From Marasmius tenuissimus (Eukaryota; Basidiomycota; Agaricomycetes; Agaricales; Marasmiaceae), in assembly GCA_029532415.1 (NCBI GenBank), contig JAQOTA010000053.1, positions 2,666,001-2,730,000 on the forward strand: 64,000 nucleotides of DNA, read 5' to 3'. A model generated the notes under the pieces. It was not told the DNA's origin, did no database searches, and saw only the letters and a list, made by a program, of their open reading frames with translations. The position numbers and the translations under genes were made by a program. Positions 47,312-59,373 of this stretch are shown in pieces (the stretch's first letter is position 1; the number at the start of each line of letters is the position of its first letter).

Positions 47312-48242
47312 TTCTGGTCAAGATGGGCGTTCTTGTTCAGGAGAGCCGAGAGGGTGTGGAGAGTACATATGCCGGCACATGACGAGCTGAAGGGGTCGTC
47401 TGATTGTACTCTAGAAATCCACGCAAACACGAGCGTAACACGGGAATAAGCGATGAGGCCTTGAGGGTTCGCAATTGTATACGTACCTCGTGCAATCAGA
47501 ATGAAGAAAAGTTGCGGATTTTGATGTATGCCTGGCCGGCATGGCGTTGAGCGTTTGAACGTTCATAATAGATGCTCCAAGAGGGCGAAGAGCAGCCAAA
47601 ACGTCCATATCCGGCAATCGCACGAATGTCATTGATGCTCGGGAGCATGGAGGGTGCATCCGATTCCGTACATCAGGTGAGTCTATCGCGCCACCAACCA
47701 CAGTCCAAAACGCGTATGTTGCATTGCGTCCCGAACAAATCAAGAACTTGTCGTGCCTCGATGATCTCCGAAGCCCATCTGAGTGATGTAGGCAGCAGGT
47801 TGACGCGAAGTCGAAGAGCACAAGTACAGGCCATCTAGGAACCTGTATGTCAGTCGTGTTAGTCGTAGTAAAAACAGCAACGCACCCTTTCAAAGTTCTT
47901 AGTAACCAGGCTGCGGCGTTCATAGATGGCGGATATCGACCGCAGCCAACCAAGCACTGGCATAGAACAGGCATAGAACAGGCATGGAACAGGCGTTGAT
48001 GAGTCAACAGGGCCCGGATTCAGAAATGGAACGGCTAGTTCATCACAGCGGGTGCAGATCCAAACCTTGACACAAGCTGACACCATGTCGGTGAGGGCGG
48101 TTGCAAACTCAAGCTCACACGACGGAGATGATGGGAGGAAGACGGATATCATGGGCATAACGTACATAGTTGTGCAGACATAGGTAAGAGGAGGAAGACT
48201 GCACGACAACTTGTTTCCCAAGAGCCACAAAGCGCACGACCA
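47312..48242. other. Intergenic region with 11-bp tandem repeat
   Basis: About 930 bp. A 198-codon frame here begins at a TTG and looks like noise. Three copies of an 11-bp unit (GCATAGAACAG, the last GCATGGAACAG) lie at 47960-47992. No gene is convincing; it holds the GH79 promoter and the 3' UTR of the ubiquitin gene. Confidence 0.5.
47960..47992 (+). repeat. Three-copy 11-bp tandem repeat
   Basis: Three head-to-tail copies of GCATAGAACAG, the last with one A-to-G change. Too short to be a mobile element; no coding role is evident. Confidence 0.8.
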
Positions 48243-48806
<564 letters not shown>

Positions 48807-50362
48807 TCAAAGATGTTTAATTGGTGAGCTGAACGTTGAGTGGCGCTTAGCTGACTGACCTTGTGGTGACTGGGAGTGTGAGGACAACGGGTGTGGGAAT
48901 CGCGGCACGACAACTGCTCAGTTTTAGATTATGTCAGCAATGGGTGGCTTGGTGGATGATGTAGGGCAGGCTTTTCCTACGGCTCATGATAAGATAACAA
49001 GCCTAGAGCGCTTATCTTGATCAAGTGGTCGGTGCGCTAAGCAACGATCTACAACGATTTCGGTACCAGTTTAAGTAGTAGACTACAATTAGGTTTCAGC
49101 TCCCCATGTCCAGGTTGGCATTCTCCCTCGTCACTCCTCCCACAGAACTCTGTCGGCTTTAGTACCGATCGCCGAGTCCAAGCATCCGAATTGCTGCAGT
49201 CATATCAGTCTCCATCGTTCCGATGCCAAAAAGCGCGGGACGGCTCGTGCCAACAAAATAGAGGCCAGCAAGTTGTAAGAGCCCTTTATATGGATAGACA
49301 AGTAGTATATGGTGCGTCCTTGAATATTTTTTCCTGGCTCCCAGGTATCCACTACCGTGGCGTTAACTTCATATCTTCAACTCCACGGAAGTCGCCTTAC
49401 CTCCAAAGTTCAGCCACACATCTGATGCGCGCGTTGTGCGCGGCAACGGGCGAATCATTGAGTATCCACTGTCTTCGACCCCAAGATGTTGTTCCCTCGC
49501 AGTTGAAAGATGATCATTTGACTCGTGGTACTCTGCGGGTTCTCACCAAAGCCTAGGTACCCTAACTTCAATCTACATACATACATGGGAGCGATATGAT
49601 TGTCTTCCTGGTATCATTGAGGTGGGAAGGCGAGTGAGATTAAACGCCATCTAAATGACCTGCTGGTGCATTTAGTTAATGTTCTTGAACCACACGGCAG
49701 TCTGAGTCGTGCTACGTCTTCATAATATGCATGAAAAACTTTCCGTACCTGTGGGCTGTCATATGAATCATTTTATCGGGCAACATGGCCAGAGGGACAA
49801 CCTCAAATGGTGGTGATAACGATGATGCTTGAGTAAAAGAGTCATTCGACCTTCAGGGCTACAGATGCTCGGGAAGCTACATAGTACAGGCAATGGCAGA
49901 TGAATTACTTGTGTACCGTATGTATATCTAACAACCGACATGTTAGGTTCTGAACCGGCCGACATTCACCCGGACGACCCTTCCCTGCGACACGCCCCCG
50001 ATTACTCGACGTAAAGTAAAAGCCCTTTGACTCCGGGGGAAAGTGAACCTAAGTAAACAGTAGAGCTATTGACAATCCTGCGACTACCTCGCTGCTCGTG
50101 GGGTGCGATACTTGATGCAGATGGACATGCAGGGGTTCTAATGCCGTATCAAGACACCTGCCTACTACACCGGCAAAGGCAAGTATTGGTGGGAGCGAAT
50201 CCGAAAATTCTGGAGATGCCCCTTAGGCAAGGGGTGCACTTATGTTAGTACTCCCGAACCTAGTGAGGTCAAGAGGTCCTTTGAATTCACGAATAAAGTA
50301 TGCATCGGCACATCAGGACCGGGTGAATAACAGAGGGCAAGGGCGATAGAGGGCGGTTGGGG

Positions 50363-50386
50363 CTGGACGTCTGGACGTCTGGACGC
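50363..50386 (+). repeat. Three-copy 8-bp tandem repeat
   Basis: CTGGACGT, CTGGACGT, CTGGACGC in a row. Short simple repeat in the gene-poor stretch; no function is evident. Confidence 0.75.
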
Positions 50387-50532
50387 TAACGCAGGTAGTC
50401 CAAGCTAAACATTCTAGGAATCGTTGTACTGTTCGAGACTTGCCTGAAGCTTGCAGTCGGGTGGCAGCTTCCTGGAAGCAAAACCTTCATTCCCACAGTC
50501 GCTCAAGAAAGACGTGTCGAAGTTCATTGATC

Positions 50533-50562
50533 AAGCTTCGAGAGGCTTCGAGCAGCTTCGAG
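50533..50562 (+). repeat. Three-copy 10-bp tandem repeat
   Basis: Three units of the form NNGCTTCGAG (AAGCTTCGAG, AGGCTTCGAG, CAGCTTCGAG). Short; possibly a protein-binding array, but this is only a guess. Confidence 0.7.
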
Positions 50563-51688
50563 CCTCGTTGGAGACTGAACGAAGGAAGTGGATAGGCCAT
50601 ACCTGAAAGTGTCTATTATTGGCACGGAGAAGGTAAAGCGTATTACGCTCCAAAACTCGCTAGTTTGAACGTTGGCGTCTGCGTCCTACTATAAATAAAC
50701 CCCCTCAGAAACGGATCGAGTCTCTACTGGAAACCGTTCGCGGGAGAAGTATTTCAGCTCCTGATGATCGTTGGTCCAACCCAGAAAAAGTGAATCAGGA
50801 TACTCCACTTACTGGTCGCGGAACAGAAAAATTTCAGCCAGCGTTGAAGCTAGAGTTATCGATACGCTTGAATCTGGCGCGAATCTGGCTTGACAGCCTG
50901 CAGTGGATGGACCACTGATATGGATTCCCGGAGAGCCAAATCCTCTCGGATGAGCATCTTCCTCGTTGCGCACACCCAGAGCAGTGGAATCAAGACGGCG
51001 CCCCAGTAAGAATATCATTTGTTATCGGGGAACACACCGCGAATCGGAATTTCAACGATTGCAACGATCCAACGATCAGACGTCCAGCTGTCCAGAACCA
51101 AGTAACCGAACAAGCGGAAGAAAAATCCGGCGGAATTTGCTCAGAAAATACGCCTGCATGCAACTGATCAGGAGACCGCTACCAAGGAATTGCCACAGAT
51201 TCAGAAGGAATCGTAAAGAACCGCAGTTGGAGGTTAACAGTCCGAAAGTCCCCAGAAATTGTCGAGCGGAGTGATAAGAATAGGACCTGAGCTAGTAGAG
51301 GTCAGATTGCTTGAACGCAAAGCTAACCAAATTCAACTAGAACAGGGTGACCTGCCGAGCATGCGCTAAGGCTGAGAGCCACGTTCCAATGGGAGATCAT
51401 CAGCGCGATGTTCTGTTTGTACATGTTTACTTTTTCCGGTCCGTGCAAGTGGGTTTATATACGGGAGGTTGTCAACTAGTGTCAACATTTCCCTTTCTTT
51501 TTAGACCCCCGATGTTCATATCAGGCCCTTACTCGCCCGTCTGTTTGCTTGTCTTCCAATAACAGGAGCGGCTTCTGTCGCTGGCGGGCGCGCTCGCCCA
51601 GCGTCTTTCGATATCGAACACAGTCTTCAGCAAATTTTACACCACCAACAATCAGCTTTCATTTCCCCAGAACAACGACATTAACAAC

Positions 51689-53579
51689 ATGGTATGCTAC
51701 CCGATTATCTACGACGGTCCCCAGCCTAATCCTCGATCCCCCAGGTTTTAATCAGCAGCAAGAAATACGCATGGTGGGTCCCTATTAATCGTTTCTACAC
51801 TGCTATATGCGTTGCTAACCTCTCTTTTTGTGCGTAGTGAAACATGCATTAAGGGTCATCGGTCGAGCTCCTGCAAGCACACCGACAGACCACTATTCGA
51901 AATCAAAAAGAAAGGCAGACCCGTCACACAGTGCGAACACTGTCGAGAACTACGCAAGACTAAACAAGTCCACGTCAAATGCATTTGCATAAAAGCGGAC
52001 GGAACTCCAGCTTCGTCGAAAGGTGTGTCTTAGAAGACTACTGCTGAGGTCTACGGTTGGCTTAGCCATAAGGTCTTTCCCTCTTCTTTTCCCCCTCTGT
52101 TTAGGTTCGAATAAGGCGTTGGAGAGCGCCGCGTTTCCCAATGGCTTGCCAGAGGCATTGGAGGCGTCGGTCGCACTGCAACTCTTATCGGAGGGCCACT
52201 CCTCTGACTCTGACCATGGCGAGTGTTTGTTGTGTTTTCCGCCTTAAAATTGGGCTCATATCGTCTTTCTAGCCGGAGGGTGTCAGTGTCATAAGGAGGG
52301 CGGTTGCAATTGCTGCACCCCAAGGAAGAGTGCACCTCGACGTCGCAAAAAGGAGCCGTCTGAGGACAAATCTCACCCTGGCTCTGGTGCGAACACTCCC
52401 CCGAACGTCGCTGGGGCATTCACTTCCGACGCCGCCTTGACCCGAGTCGCCGAGCTCAGGCCTGTTCTCCCTAAACCTGCTTTGACGAGAAGGCCTGAAC
52501 ATCCTGACGGACCCATTCATGAGGCTTCAGCCGGTCATCACCACACTCACGGGGGCAGACTCCACGACGCCTCCCTCTATAGCCCGTATGGTCGAGCCTA
52601 CGACTATAACCACCCTCATCATCATACATCCTACACTGAAGACTCGTCCGCCATTTCCCCCGACGAACCGCCTTCTCTCAATTTCGGTTATTCAGCCTCA
52701 ATGCCCTTTGCGTCTACATCCTCCTCTTCTCCTATTGATGAACGCGCACCCGGTGTTGTCGGCCGAGGCGCTGGTTCCCCCTCTAACACGAGTACGTTCG
52801 AACAGGGTGACCTTTCACCTTGGTACTCTGCTCCGACTACCGGTGGGGTAGGGGACGTCATCGCGTCGTTCTGCGGGTGTGGCGAGGAATGCGGTTGTCA
52901 AGGGTGCACTATACACGTCCCGACCTCCAACACCAACAGGCCGAACCCCACTTGCGGCAGCCCAAGCGGTTCCGCATGTTGCGCATCTTGTTTGAACTGT
53001 TCAGCTCTAGCTGGAGCCCCTCCCCTAGCTTATGCTGGTGCGATTCCGCCCAACACGGCCTTGTCAATACACCAGAGTCAGGACAATGGCAGGGATCTTG
53101 TTGACGAGTGGGTTAGACAGTTGGACGGGTCTTACTCCTCAGCGGCGCCGACATTTGATCTAGCCGCTGCGGGGTATGGAGACTTTGGAATGGAGATGTA
53201 CAACCTCCCCAACGGGATGAGTGGGTGCCGGTGCCCACCGGGTTTATGTCAATGTGGTGCTGAGTCGGGATGCGGTTGTGGCGGCTGTGAACGTCAAAGT
53301 CAAGGGTTCGCCGTCTCGGGAGAGCGAGGGTGCTGCGATCGCGGAGCCCAAACTCCTCCCGTGTTTGACGACAGCCCGTCTGGCCTGCCAGGCTTCTACA
53401 ACCACCTCAACGCGAGCTTGGAAACGATGCCTCCCAACGCTATCGCTGGCCAGATGCAGTTTAGGAGTCGTTCCAGCTCGTCATCTTCATCCTCCGCATC
53501 GTCCAATCATAGTCACTTCATTGGGATGTTGTTGGGTACCCCCAGTCCGCATGAAACTGCTCAACAGCAATATTTCTGA
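51689..53579 (+). CDS. Copper-fist transcription factor (Ace1/Cuf1/Mac1 type)
   Basis: Nuclear copper-sensing regulator. Its first coding exon is only the ATG (51689-51691). Exon 2 (51745-51773) and exon 3 (51838 on) complete the copper fist: VLISSKKYACETCIKGHRSS, then CKHTDRPLFEIKKKGRPVTQ, then CEHCRELRKTKQVHVKC, with the conserved KKGRP-type minor-groove motif and the C-x2-C-x8-C-x-H zinc site. Downstream are Cys-rich copper-binding clusters: GGCQCHKEGGCNCC, FCGCGEECGCQGC and CRCPPGLCQCGAESGCGCGG. A long Ser/Pro/His-rich region lies between them and the product ends TPSPHETAQQQYF. One intron (after SDSDH, near 52220) has no strong GT donor; it may use GCGAGT (GC-AG) or a weak GTTTGT. Targets such as copper uptake or metallothionein genes are inferred from the family. 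Confidence 0.93.
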
Positions 53580-54945
53580 TCTTGGCGTTCTTGTTTCCTT
53601 TTCCTCACTTTCCTCACTTCGCACCTGTCACGGCGTGTGTGTCCATTCCCCCGGATTCCCCCGTATATTTTCATTTTTTACACGTTTGATGGTGTTCTCA
53701 TGTTACTTTCCATGTTGCCACGGTGTCCCACCTGTGATCTCGGGGACATGTATCCCCATAATTCTTCCAGTTCATGATTGATATCTCTTCTACCTTATAT
53801 TCTTTGACGAGCCATGTTACTTCCTTTTCTTCTCAAATACCACTTTTTTGTTCCTTCTTCTCATTGACAATCCAAAGTCCAACGGTGTATTACTTACCTT
53901 GCTGCATGAACTGTCCGCGATAGCGGGACGCTATTTTGATAATTTACTTATTTGCCAGCTAGCTATCTTGCCTACCCTGTTTGCACTAGATAGAAGTCAG
54001 ACGAATCGAGACGTTAATGAGCCTTTCCCTTGTTCCCGCGTAATTCACATTGGTTGGGTGGTCAGTTGGTATCGGTGCATTGGGAAGGACCATGGATCGC
54101 CGAGGATGGATCCCATCCAACGTGCCACGGTGCTTTACTGGATACTGTACACTCACGTTGGTAAGTGTTCGAACGTTCGAACTGTTTACTGTGATTGATT
54201 CTTCTTCCGTTGATTGCGGGTTCCTACTCAACAAAGCTACAGCTGGCGACGTGATATCCAGGCCTAGCTCCATCGAAAAAGCCGGCCACACCAGTTCTGT
54301 CCGACGCGAACGATGGTAAGGCGATCAGCGGTTTACAACTCCATGCAGGACCTTTTTCTCTTCCTCTCCCCCAGGTTAGAGTTTTGCCAAGCACAACGCG
54401 TTGCTGCGAGCTCCCAGGAATCGGAATAACAGATTTACTTGGGGGCGTGGTAATCCTTGTGAGTACTGCTGATACGATGGTAGTCTGAAATGCTGTCCGA
54501 ATTTGCTTGTGTACCTAGTAGTCGACCAATGACGCACGAAGTTCTTGCAATACCTTCGGTAGGGCGGTACGATTGCCATTTCTCCGCTGGGCTCGTGGCG
54601 CGGCGGGCTCTCACAAGAAGGCCTTGGCAAGTATAGTGGGTAGTCGAATCGGCAACTTGAACCGGTAGCAGTATTGACACTGGCTTTGAGGCCTTGAGGA
54701 GCCAGCTTATCTCTCTGCTCTACAGTTGCAGATGCGAGTTCGGGTAACAAACCGGAAGTTGAATACTGAGTGATTGCGGGCCAGAAAAGTTCGCTGACTT
54801 GAGCTTGGAGGTGGAGGCAATTCTGCTGTTAGTAGTAGCCAAGTACTACGTAGTGATAGATAGGACCAAGGAAGTGCACTTTGGGACCATGAGTACTCTC
54901 ATCTAGTGGAGAACGAAAAAAGAGGAGAGGTCTGACAGACATTAT
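53580..54945. other. Intergenic region
   Basis: About 1.37 kb between the copper-fist gene and tRNA-Ser. Small frames lack support. The first part is T-rich 3' UTR. No repeat or RNA gene stands out. Confidence 0.45.
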
Positions 54946-55027
54946 CGACGCCAGCAGGATTCGAACCTGCGCCCTCAAAGAGGAACAGATTTCTAATCTG
55001 TCGCCGTAACCACTTGGCTATAGCGCC
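54946..55027 (-). tRNA. tRNA-Ser(AGA)
   Basis: An 82-nt intronless type II tRNA. Acceptor GGCGCTA pairs with TGGCGTC, the D arm is GCC..GGC, the anticodon stem ACAGA/TCTGT encloses TTAGAAA with anticodon AGA, the variable arm is TCCTC-TTTGA-GGG and the T arm is GCAGG-TTCGAAT-CCTGC. A six-T terminator follows on the minus strand. It differs from the tRNA-Ser(CGA) at 35051 by four substitutions and the intron. Confidence 0.95.
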
Positions 55028-55185
55028 TTAGAATAACAGTGGTAGTCAGCATCTATAATAGCAGCCCATCGGAATTTCGGCCGATCCTATCGCAGTCCCG
55101 TCGGAAGGAACTCTGATTCGGACCAGCAACATAAATAGTCGCTCTCAACTTGGATTGATGTAAATTCTCCTTCCATCGCCCGACC

Positions 55186-56430
55186 ATGTTGTCGCAATTT
55201 TCTCGACGTGTCACTCGCTCCTCTCTCCAAACAAGAACATTCGCTACCGAGGCCAAAAGGAACCTCGTCAACATTGTGGAAGTCGGTCCTCGCGATGGTC
55301 TTCAGAACGAAAAGGGTGTCATTCCAGTTGGAGTCAAAGTGGAACTGATCAACCGTCTTGCTCTCGCTGGATGCACCAATATCGAAACTGGTAGCTTTGT
55401 CAGTCCAAAATGGGTTCCTCAGGTCCGTCAATTACGACCGTCATACTCTTTTCCCTTGAGCTTATTCTAGTTTCTAGATGGCAGGAACAGCAGAAGTCAT
55501 AACCGCCATCGAACGTCTCCCCAACGTCCATTACGCTGTCCTAGTTCCAAACACGAAAGGACTAGAAAACTTCGCTTCCCTATTGTCCACATACAACTCT
55601 TCTCCCGAGGCTCAACATACCCCACCTCCTGCAGACGAGATATCCATTTTCACCGCTGCCACAGACGCGTTCACTCGTGCCAACCTCAACACGTCGACGA
55701 GTGAATCCTTGAGCAGGCTGGCGCCGGTTGCTAGGTCTGCTATAAACATGGGTTTGCGGGTACGCGGGTATGTCAGTGTCGTCGTTGCGTGTCCCTATTC
55801 AGGCGCTGTAAACCCAAAGAAGGCGAGAGAGGTGGCGAAGGAGTTGATTGAGATGGGTTGTTATGAGGTCAGCCTTGGGGATACAGTGGGGATGGGTACC
55901 CCTGCTACAATTGCTGAGATGCTGGAGGAAGTCAAGAAGGATGTTCCGGTTGAGAAACTCGCTGTAAGTGTCAACCCATATGGCAGTCAGTTCAAGTGCT
56001 AACAAGTTTCCCCTAGGGCCATGTAAGTGTTGATCCGAATGTTTTCCAAAGCCCAGATTTGATCTCGGAGGTTTAGTTCCATGATACATACGGCACAGCG
56101 ATCGCCAACGTCTTCACTGCACTCGACCACGGTGTTCGAACTATCGACTCTTCCGTAGGTGGTCTAGGAGGTTGCCCATACTCCCCAGGCGCTACCGGTA
56201 ATGTCGCCACCGAGGACGTCGTCTATGCCCTCCGCGGCTCCAAGTACACCGTTGCCGGGTCAGAGTATGGCAATGGTACTCTCGATTTGGACAAATTAAC
56301 GCAAATTGGTTGGTGGATCAGCGGAAAATTGGGAAGGGAGAGCACAAGTAGAGCTGGACGTGCCATCCGGGCGAAGAAATTGAGAGAGGAAGGAATGAAC
56401 AAGGATGGCGAGATAAGGGCGAAGCTCTAA
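55186..56430 (+). CDS. Hydroxymethylglutaryl-CoA lyase
   Basis: Mitochondrial enzyme of leucine breakdown and ketone-body formation: splits HMG-CoA into acetyl-CoA and acetoacetate. The model has four exons (55186-55422, 55478-55963, 56017-56022, 56077-56430), 360 residues, all phase 0. The N-terminus MLSQFSRRVTRSSLQTRTFA is a typical mitochondrial presequence. The barrel shows VEVGPRDGLQNEK, CTNIETGSFVSPKWVPQMAG, VLVPNTKGLENF, EISIFTAATDAF, GYVSVVVACPYSG, GCYEVSLGDTVGMG, then LAGHFHDTYGTAIANV with the metal-binding His pair, and the signature SSVGGLGGCPYSPGATGNVA. The third exon is only six nucleotides, GGCCAT, coding Gly-His; the His is a metal ligand in the family. The start is the ATG that opens the presequence. 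Confidence 0.95.
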
Positions 56431-56572
56431 TGGCTTTTATATCTTTTTGGCATTGGAATACGGAATTGGATCTATTTAACGTGTATATAGTGTGTACATG
56501 CATTACTATCTTGTATCCTGGGGGCCCTTAGATGAGAAAGAGAAGGGGAAACCATGGTCTTGTGTTCGGCGG

Positions 56573-58588
56573 TTAAAGGTGTGAAGCAACTGTAATTCCT
56601 GCCTTCTTCAATTGCGTCTTCGGAATCGCAGCTGGATAAGGCCTCCTCCTCATCCTTGCTTGCGTCTGCTGCTCGAACGCATACGCAAAACCTATCAGCT
56701 GATACTCCGAGAACGCCGCCCCAACGAAATTTATCCCAAACGGGAGTCCAGGTGCTGGATACACCGTGTTTGGTCCAGACTTGGTTATCGGTGTATCGTC
56801 TGGATAGAAATCCAGCGGGACAGTGACTATAGGGTATCCGGCTAGAGCAGCGGGTGTTGAGCCATCGCTACCGGGAAGAACGAGCGCGTCTAGTTTGTGT
56901 TTCGTCATCACGGCGTCAATCCCGTTGGTAGTTCCTTGCTCAAGACTCGTCGTGGTAGCTTTGAGATATTCTTCGTCGCATCCAGTGGTCGCTTCGCTGG
57001 CGATAAGTCTGGAAACGAAAAAAAGTCAGAGATACGTGCACAAGTTGTATGTATCTCATTTGAGATCTCATCCTTACCTCGATTGATCGTCATAGTCCTG
57101 TGGGAGTTCAACATCTTTATGGTCCTCATTGAACTTTATCAGGTCGGCGAGTGTGCGGACACCAGTTGGGACATCGTCTAACCACTCTAGGTATCGGTTG
57201 AACTCGATCTAAGAAATGACAGGTGAGTCATCCACAAACATATAAACTCCAAATTTCGAACCTTAAAGTCAACATTAAGCACGATGTCCTCCTTTGACCC
57301 CACCTCCTTCGCCGACGGTAGGTCAGCCGGATCCACGATCGTAGCTCCAAGACTCTCGAGCGTCCTCAACGCGTCCTCGAACGCGGTCTGAAAATACGGC
57401 CCCTGTTCAAAGTGACTGCTACCTTCCTTGATACGGGGAACACCAATCCGTTTGCCCTGAAGCGCGTTCCGATTGAGAGCACTCGTATAATCAGGGATAG
57501 GACGAGGTTGAGCAAGCGTCCGGACATCCTGCTCATCTTCACCAGCGATCAACGACAGCACGATCGCGGCGTCCTCGACAGTTCGAGTCATCGGTCCCAC
57601 GGTGTCTTGAGCGCAGGATATGGGGATTACTGCGGACTGAGATGAGGGGCCCCTTCCCTATCGATTCGGGTAATTAAAGGAACCCACTCACCACCGACAC
57701 GGGATGTCAATCCAACGGTAGGTTTGATACCTACTACGTTGTTGTTCGAAGAGGGATAACATATACTCCCATCGGTCTCTGTACCGATCGTCACTGCAGC
57801 CAGACCAATAGAGGCAGCCACACCTGAGCCGGAGGAGGACCCACAAGGGTCACCTTTCGGATGGTAGGCAGCGGTACATTGACCGCCTCTGGCTGACCAA
57901 CCGCAGGGAATGCGCCCGCGGAAGTGGGCCAGTTCCGACATGTTGGTCTTTCCTGAATGAAAGAAACATTTGTATCTGAGGGTTTTGGTAACTGGTGACT
58001 GGGGACGTACATACCAAGGATTATGGCGCCTGCTTGGCGAAGACGTTTGACGACACCTGCGTCATCAGGAACGACGGAGTCGAGGAGGGCGAAAGATCCT
58101 GAGGTAGTGTTCATTCCTGACAGCTTGAGACGTCAGTGGCATGTAACTTGGGGGGTCGTTGTCTACGTACCCTCAGAAGAGATGGTAGCAATGTTGTCCT
58201 GGGTGACAAAAGTCAGTCGACAGTGTGGAGGTACATTAGATCAAAGTAGAATACCTTGAGTAACACCGGTATACCGTGCAACAGACTCCTCTTTCCCCTC
58301 GTTATTCTCTCCTCATCGAGCTCTTCAGCATATTTAACTGCCTTTGGGTTAATCTCCAAAACTGCTCGCAAACACGGGCCGTTGAGGTTGACTTCGTCGA
58401 TGCGAGCTAGGTATGCCTAAGTTTGTAATGTGGTGTTCAGATACAGTCTACAGCGCGAAAACAGGGATAGTCAAACTCACCTGCACAAGCTCTACACTCG
58501 TGAAGAGTCTGCTATCGAGACCCGACTGCAATTGCTGAATGCTCGCGTCCAAAAGGTCAGGAATTGGCTCTGTGGGTAAATCGCCCAT
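56573..58588 (-). CDS. Amidase signature family protein, copy C
   Basis: Third paralogue of the amidases at 39.7-44.8 kb. The core has LLHGIPVLLK (catalytic Lys), ILGKTNMSELAHFRGRIPCG, GSSSGSGVAASIGLAAVTIG, TETDGSICYPSSNNNVVGIK with the catalytic serines, GPMTRTVEDAAIVLSLIAG and KRIGVPR. C-terminal TVYPAPGLPFGINFVGAAFS and QLKKAGITVASHL. The start ATG (58586-58588) gives MGDLPTEPIPDLLDASIQQL with no signal peptide or anchor, unlike copies A and B, so it may be intracellular. A frame with its own ATG upstream (58637-58885) might be a spliced N-terminal exon but has no membrane helix and I could not join it well. The introns match those of copies A and B. Confidence 0.88.
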
Positions 58589-59051
58589 TGCTAAATGATG
58601 GATTGGAGGACCGTTGAATCCGTAAAAACCAAGCTGTTAATGTACCACTTTGTAGCCTCTGCTGCGCACGGAACTACAGTTTCTCAGTGGAGTTCCTTCG
58701 TGGGTAGGATTCGGGGGTATAGTATGCCTGTGGGACTTGTCAGTGCTAAGAGAGGAGTCGAGAGCAGAATCTTCAATCGGTGAACGGCGATTACCCGCTG
58801 CATGATGATGATCCTGTTGAGATCCATACATGTCATGGACTAGAGAAGATAAGGAAGGTGGGAGCGATCTGACAGTGGCCGCCATTGCCGCGTGGCTTGG
58901 CCCGATTTGAACTGCTGTCGTGGGCTGAGTGGGAAACAGGACGTTATTTAGCTGTATACGCCACGGTTAGCTGTCGATGAACGAGAGAATAATAGTCATC
59001 GCTGTAGTGCGTTTGTGGGTCAACGTCCAATATGGAGGGCAAGAACAAAAA
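58589..59051. other. Upstream region of amidase C
   Basis: About 460 bp. An 82-codon ATG frame (58637-58885, minus) reads MAATVRSLPPSLSSLVHDMY and ends before the amidase start. It could be an extra exon or a uORF; unproven. The rest should be promoter. Confidence 0.35.
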
Positions 59052-59135
59052 TGACCACCGCAGGACTCGAACCTGCAACCTTTTGGTACCGTTTGGTAAT
59101 CGAAGCCAAACGCGCTACCATTGCGCCAGGTAGCC
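59052..59135 (-). tRNA. tRNA-Arg(TCG) with 12-nt intron
   Basis: An 84-nt gene. Acceptor GGCTACC pairs with GGTGGTC (discriminator A), D arm GGCGCAATGGTAGCGC, anticodon stem TTTGG/CCAAA, loop CTTCGA plus A after removal of the 12-nt intron TTACCAAACGGT at site 37/38, giving anticodon TCG (codon CGA, Arg). T arm GCAGG-TTCGAGT-CCTGC. A five-T terminator follows. A nearer CCAAA within the intron would give a 9-nt loop and no proper variable arm, so the intron reading is preferred. Confidence 0.88.
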
Positions 59136-59373
59136 ATGCATCGCCGTTCCGGAAGAAAAAATATAACCGATTAGCTCTAGGCTTCGTACACAGCCCTTAA
59201 AGCCACATTACTGGAGCGATTGAAAACGAGATGCAACGTTTTGGCGCTGATCAGGCTATACCCGAACGACAGCACTGATGCAACCATTCATCCAAGGGCA
59301 CTTTTCCCCGTTCAGGTTCCGCTCTTATATTTCAAGTTAGCAACGTTTTTCCTCTTACACATTACCCACGACA

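Noticed and set aside
47411..48007. 198-codon open frame on the minus strand
   Set aside because: It starts at TTG, has no family features, and includes the translated 11-bp repeat. Treated as chance.
49191..49556. 121-codon open frame in the gene-poor stretch
   Set aside because: Begins at TTG and shows no domain; likely chance.
50363..50562. CRISPR-like repeat array
   Set aside because: Units are 8-10 bp, adjacent with no spacers, and the genome is eukaryotic.
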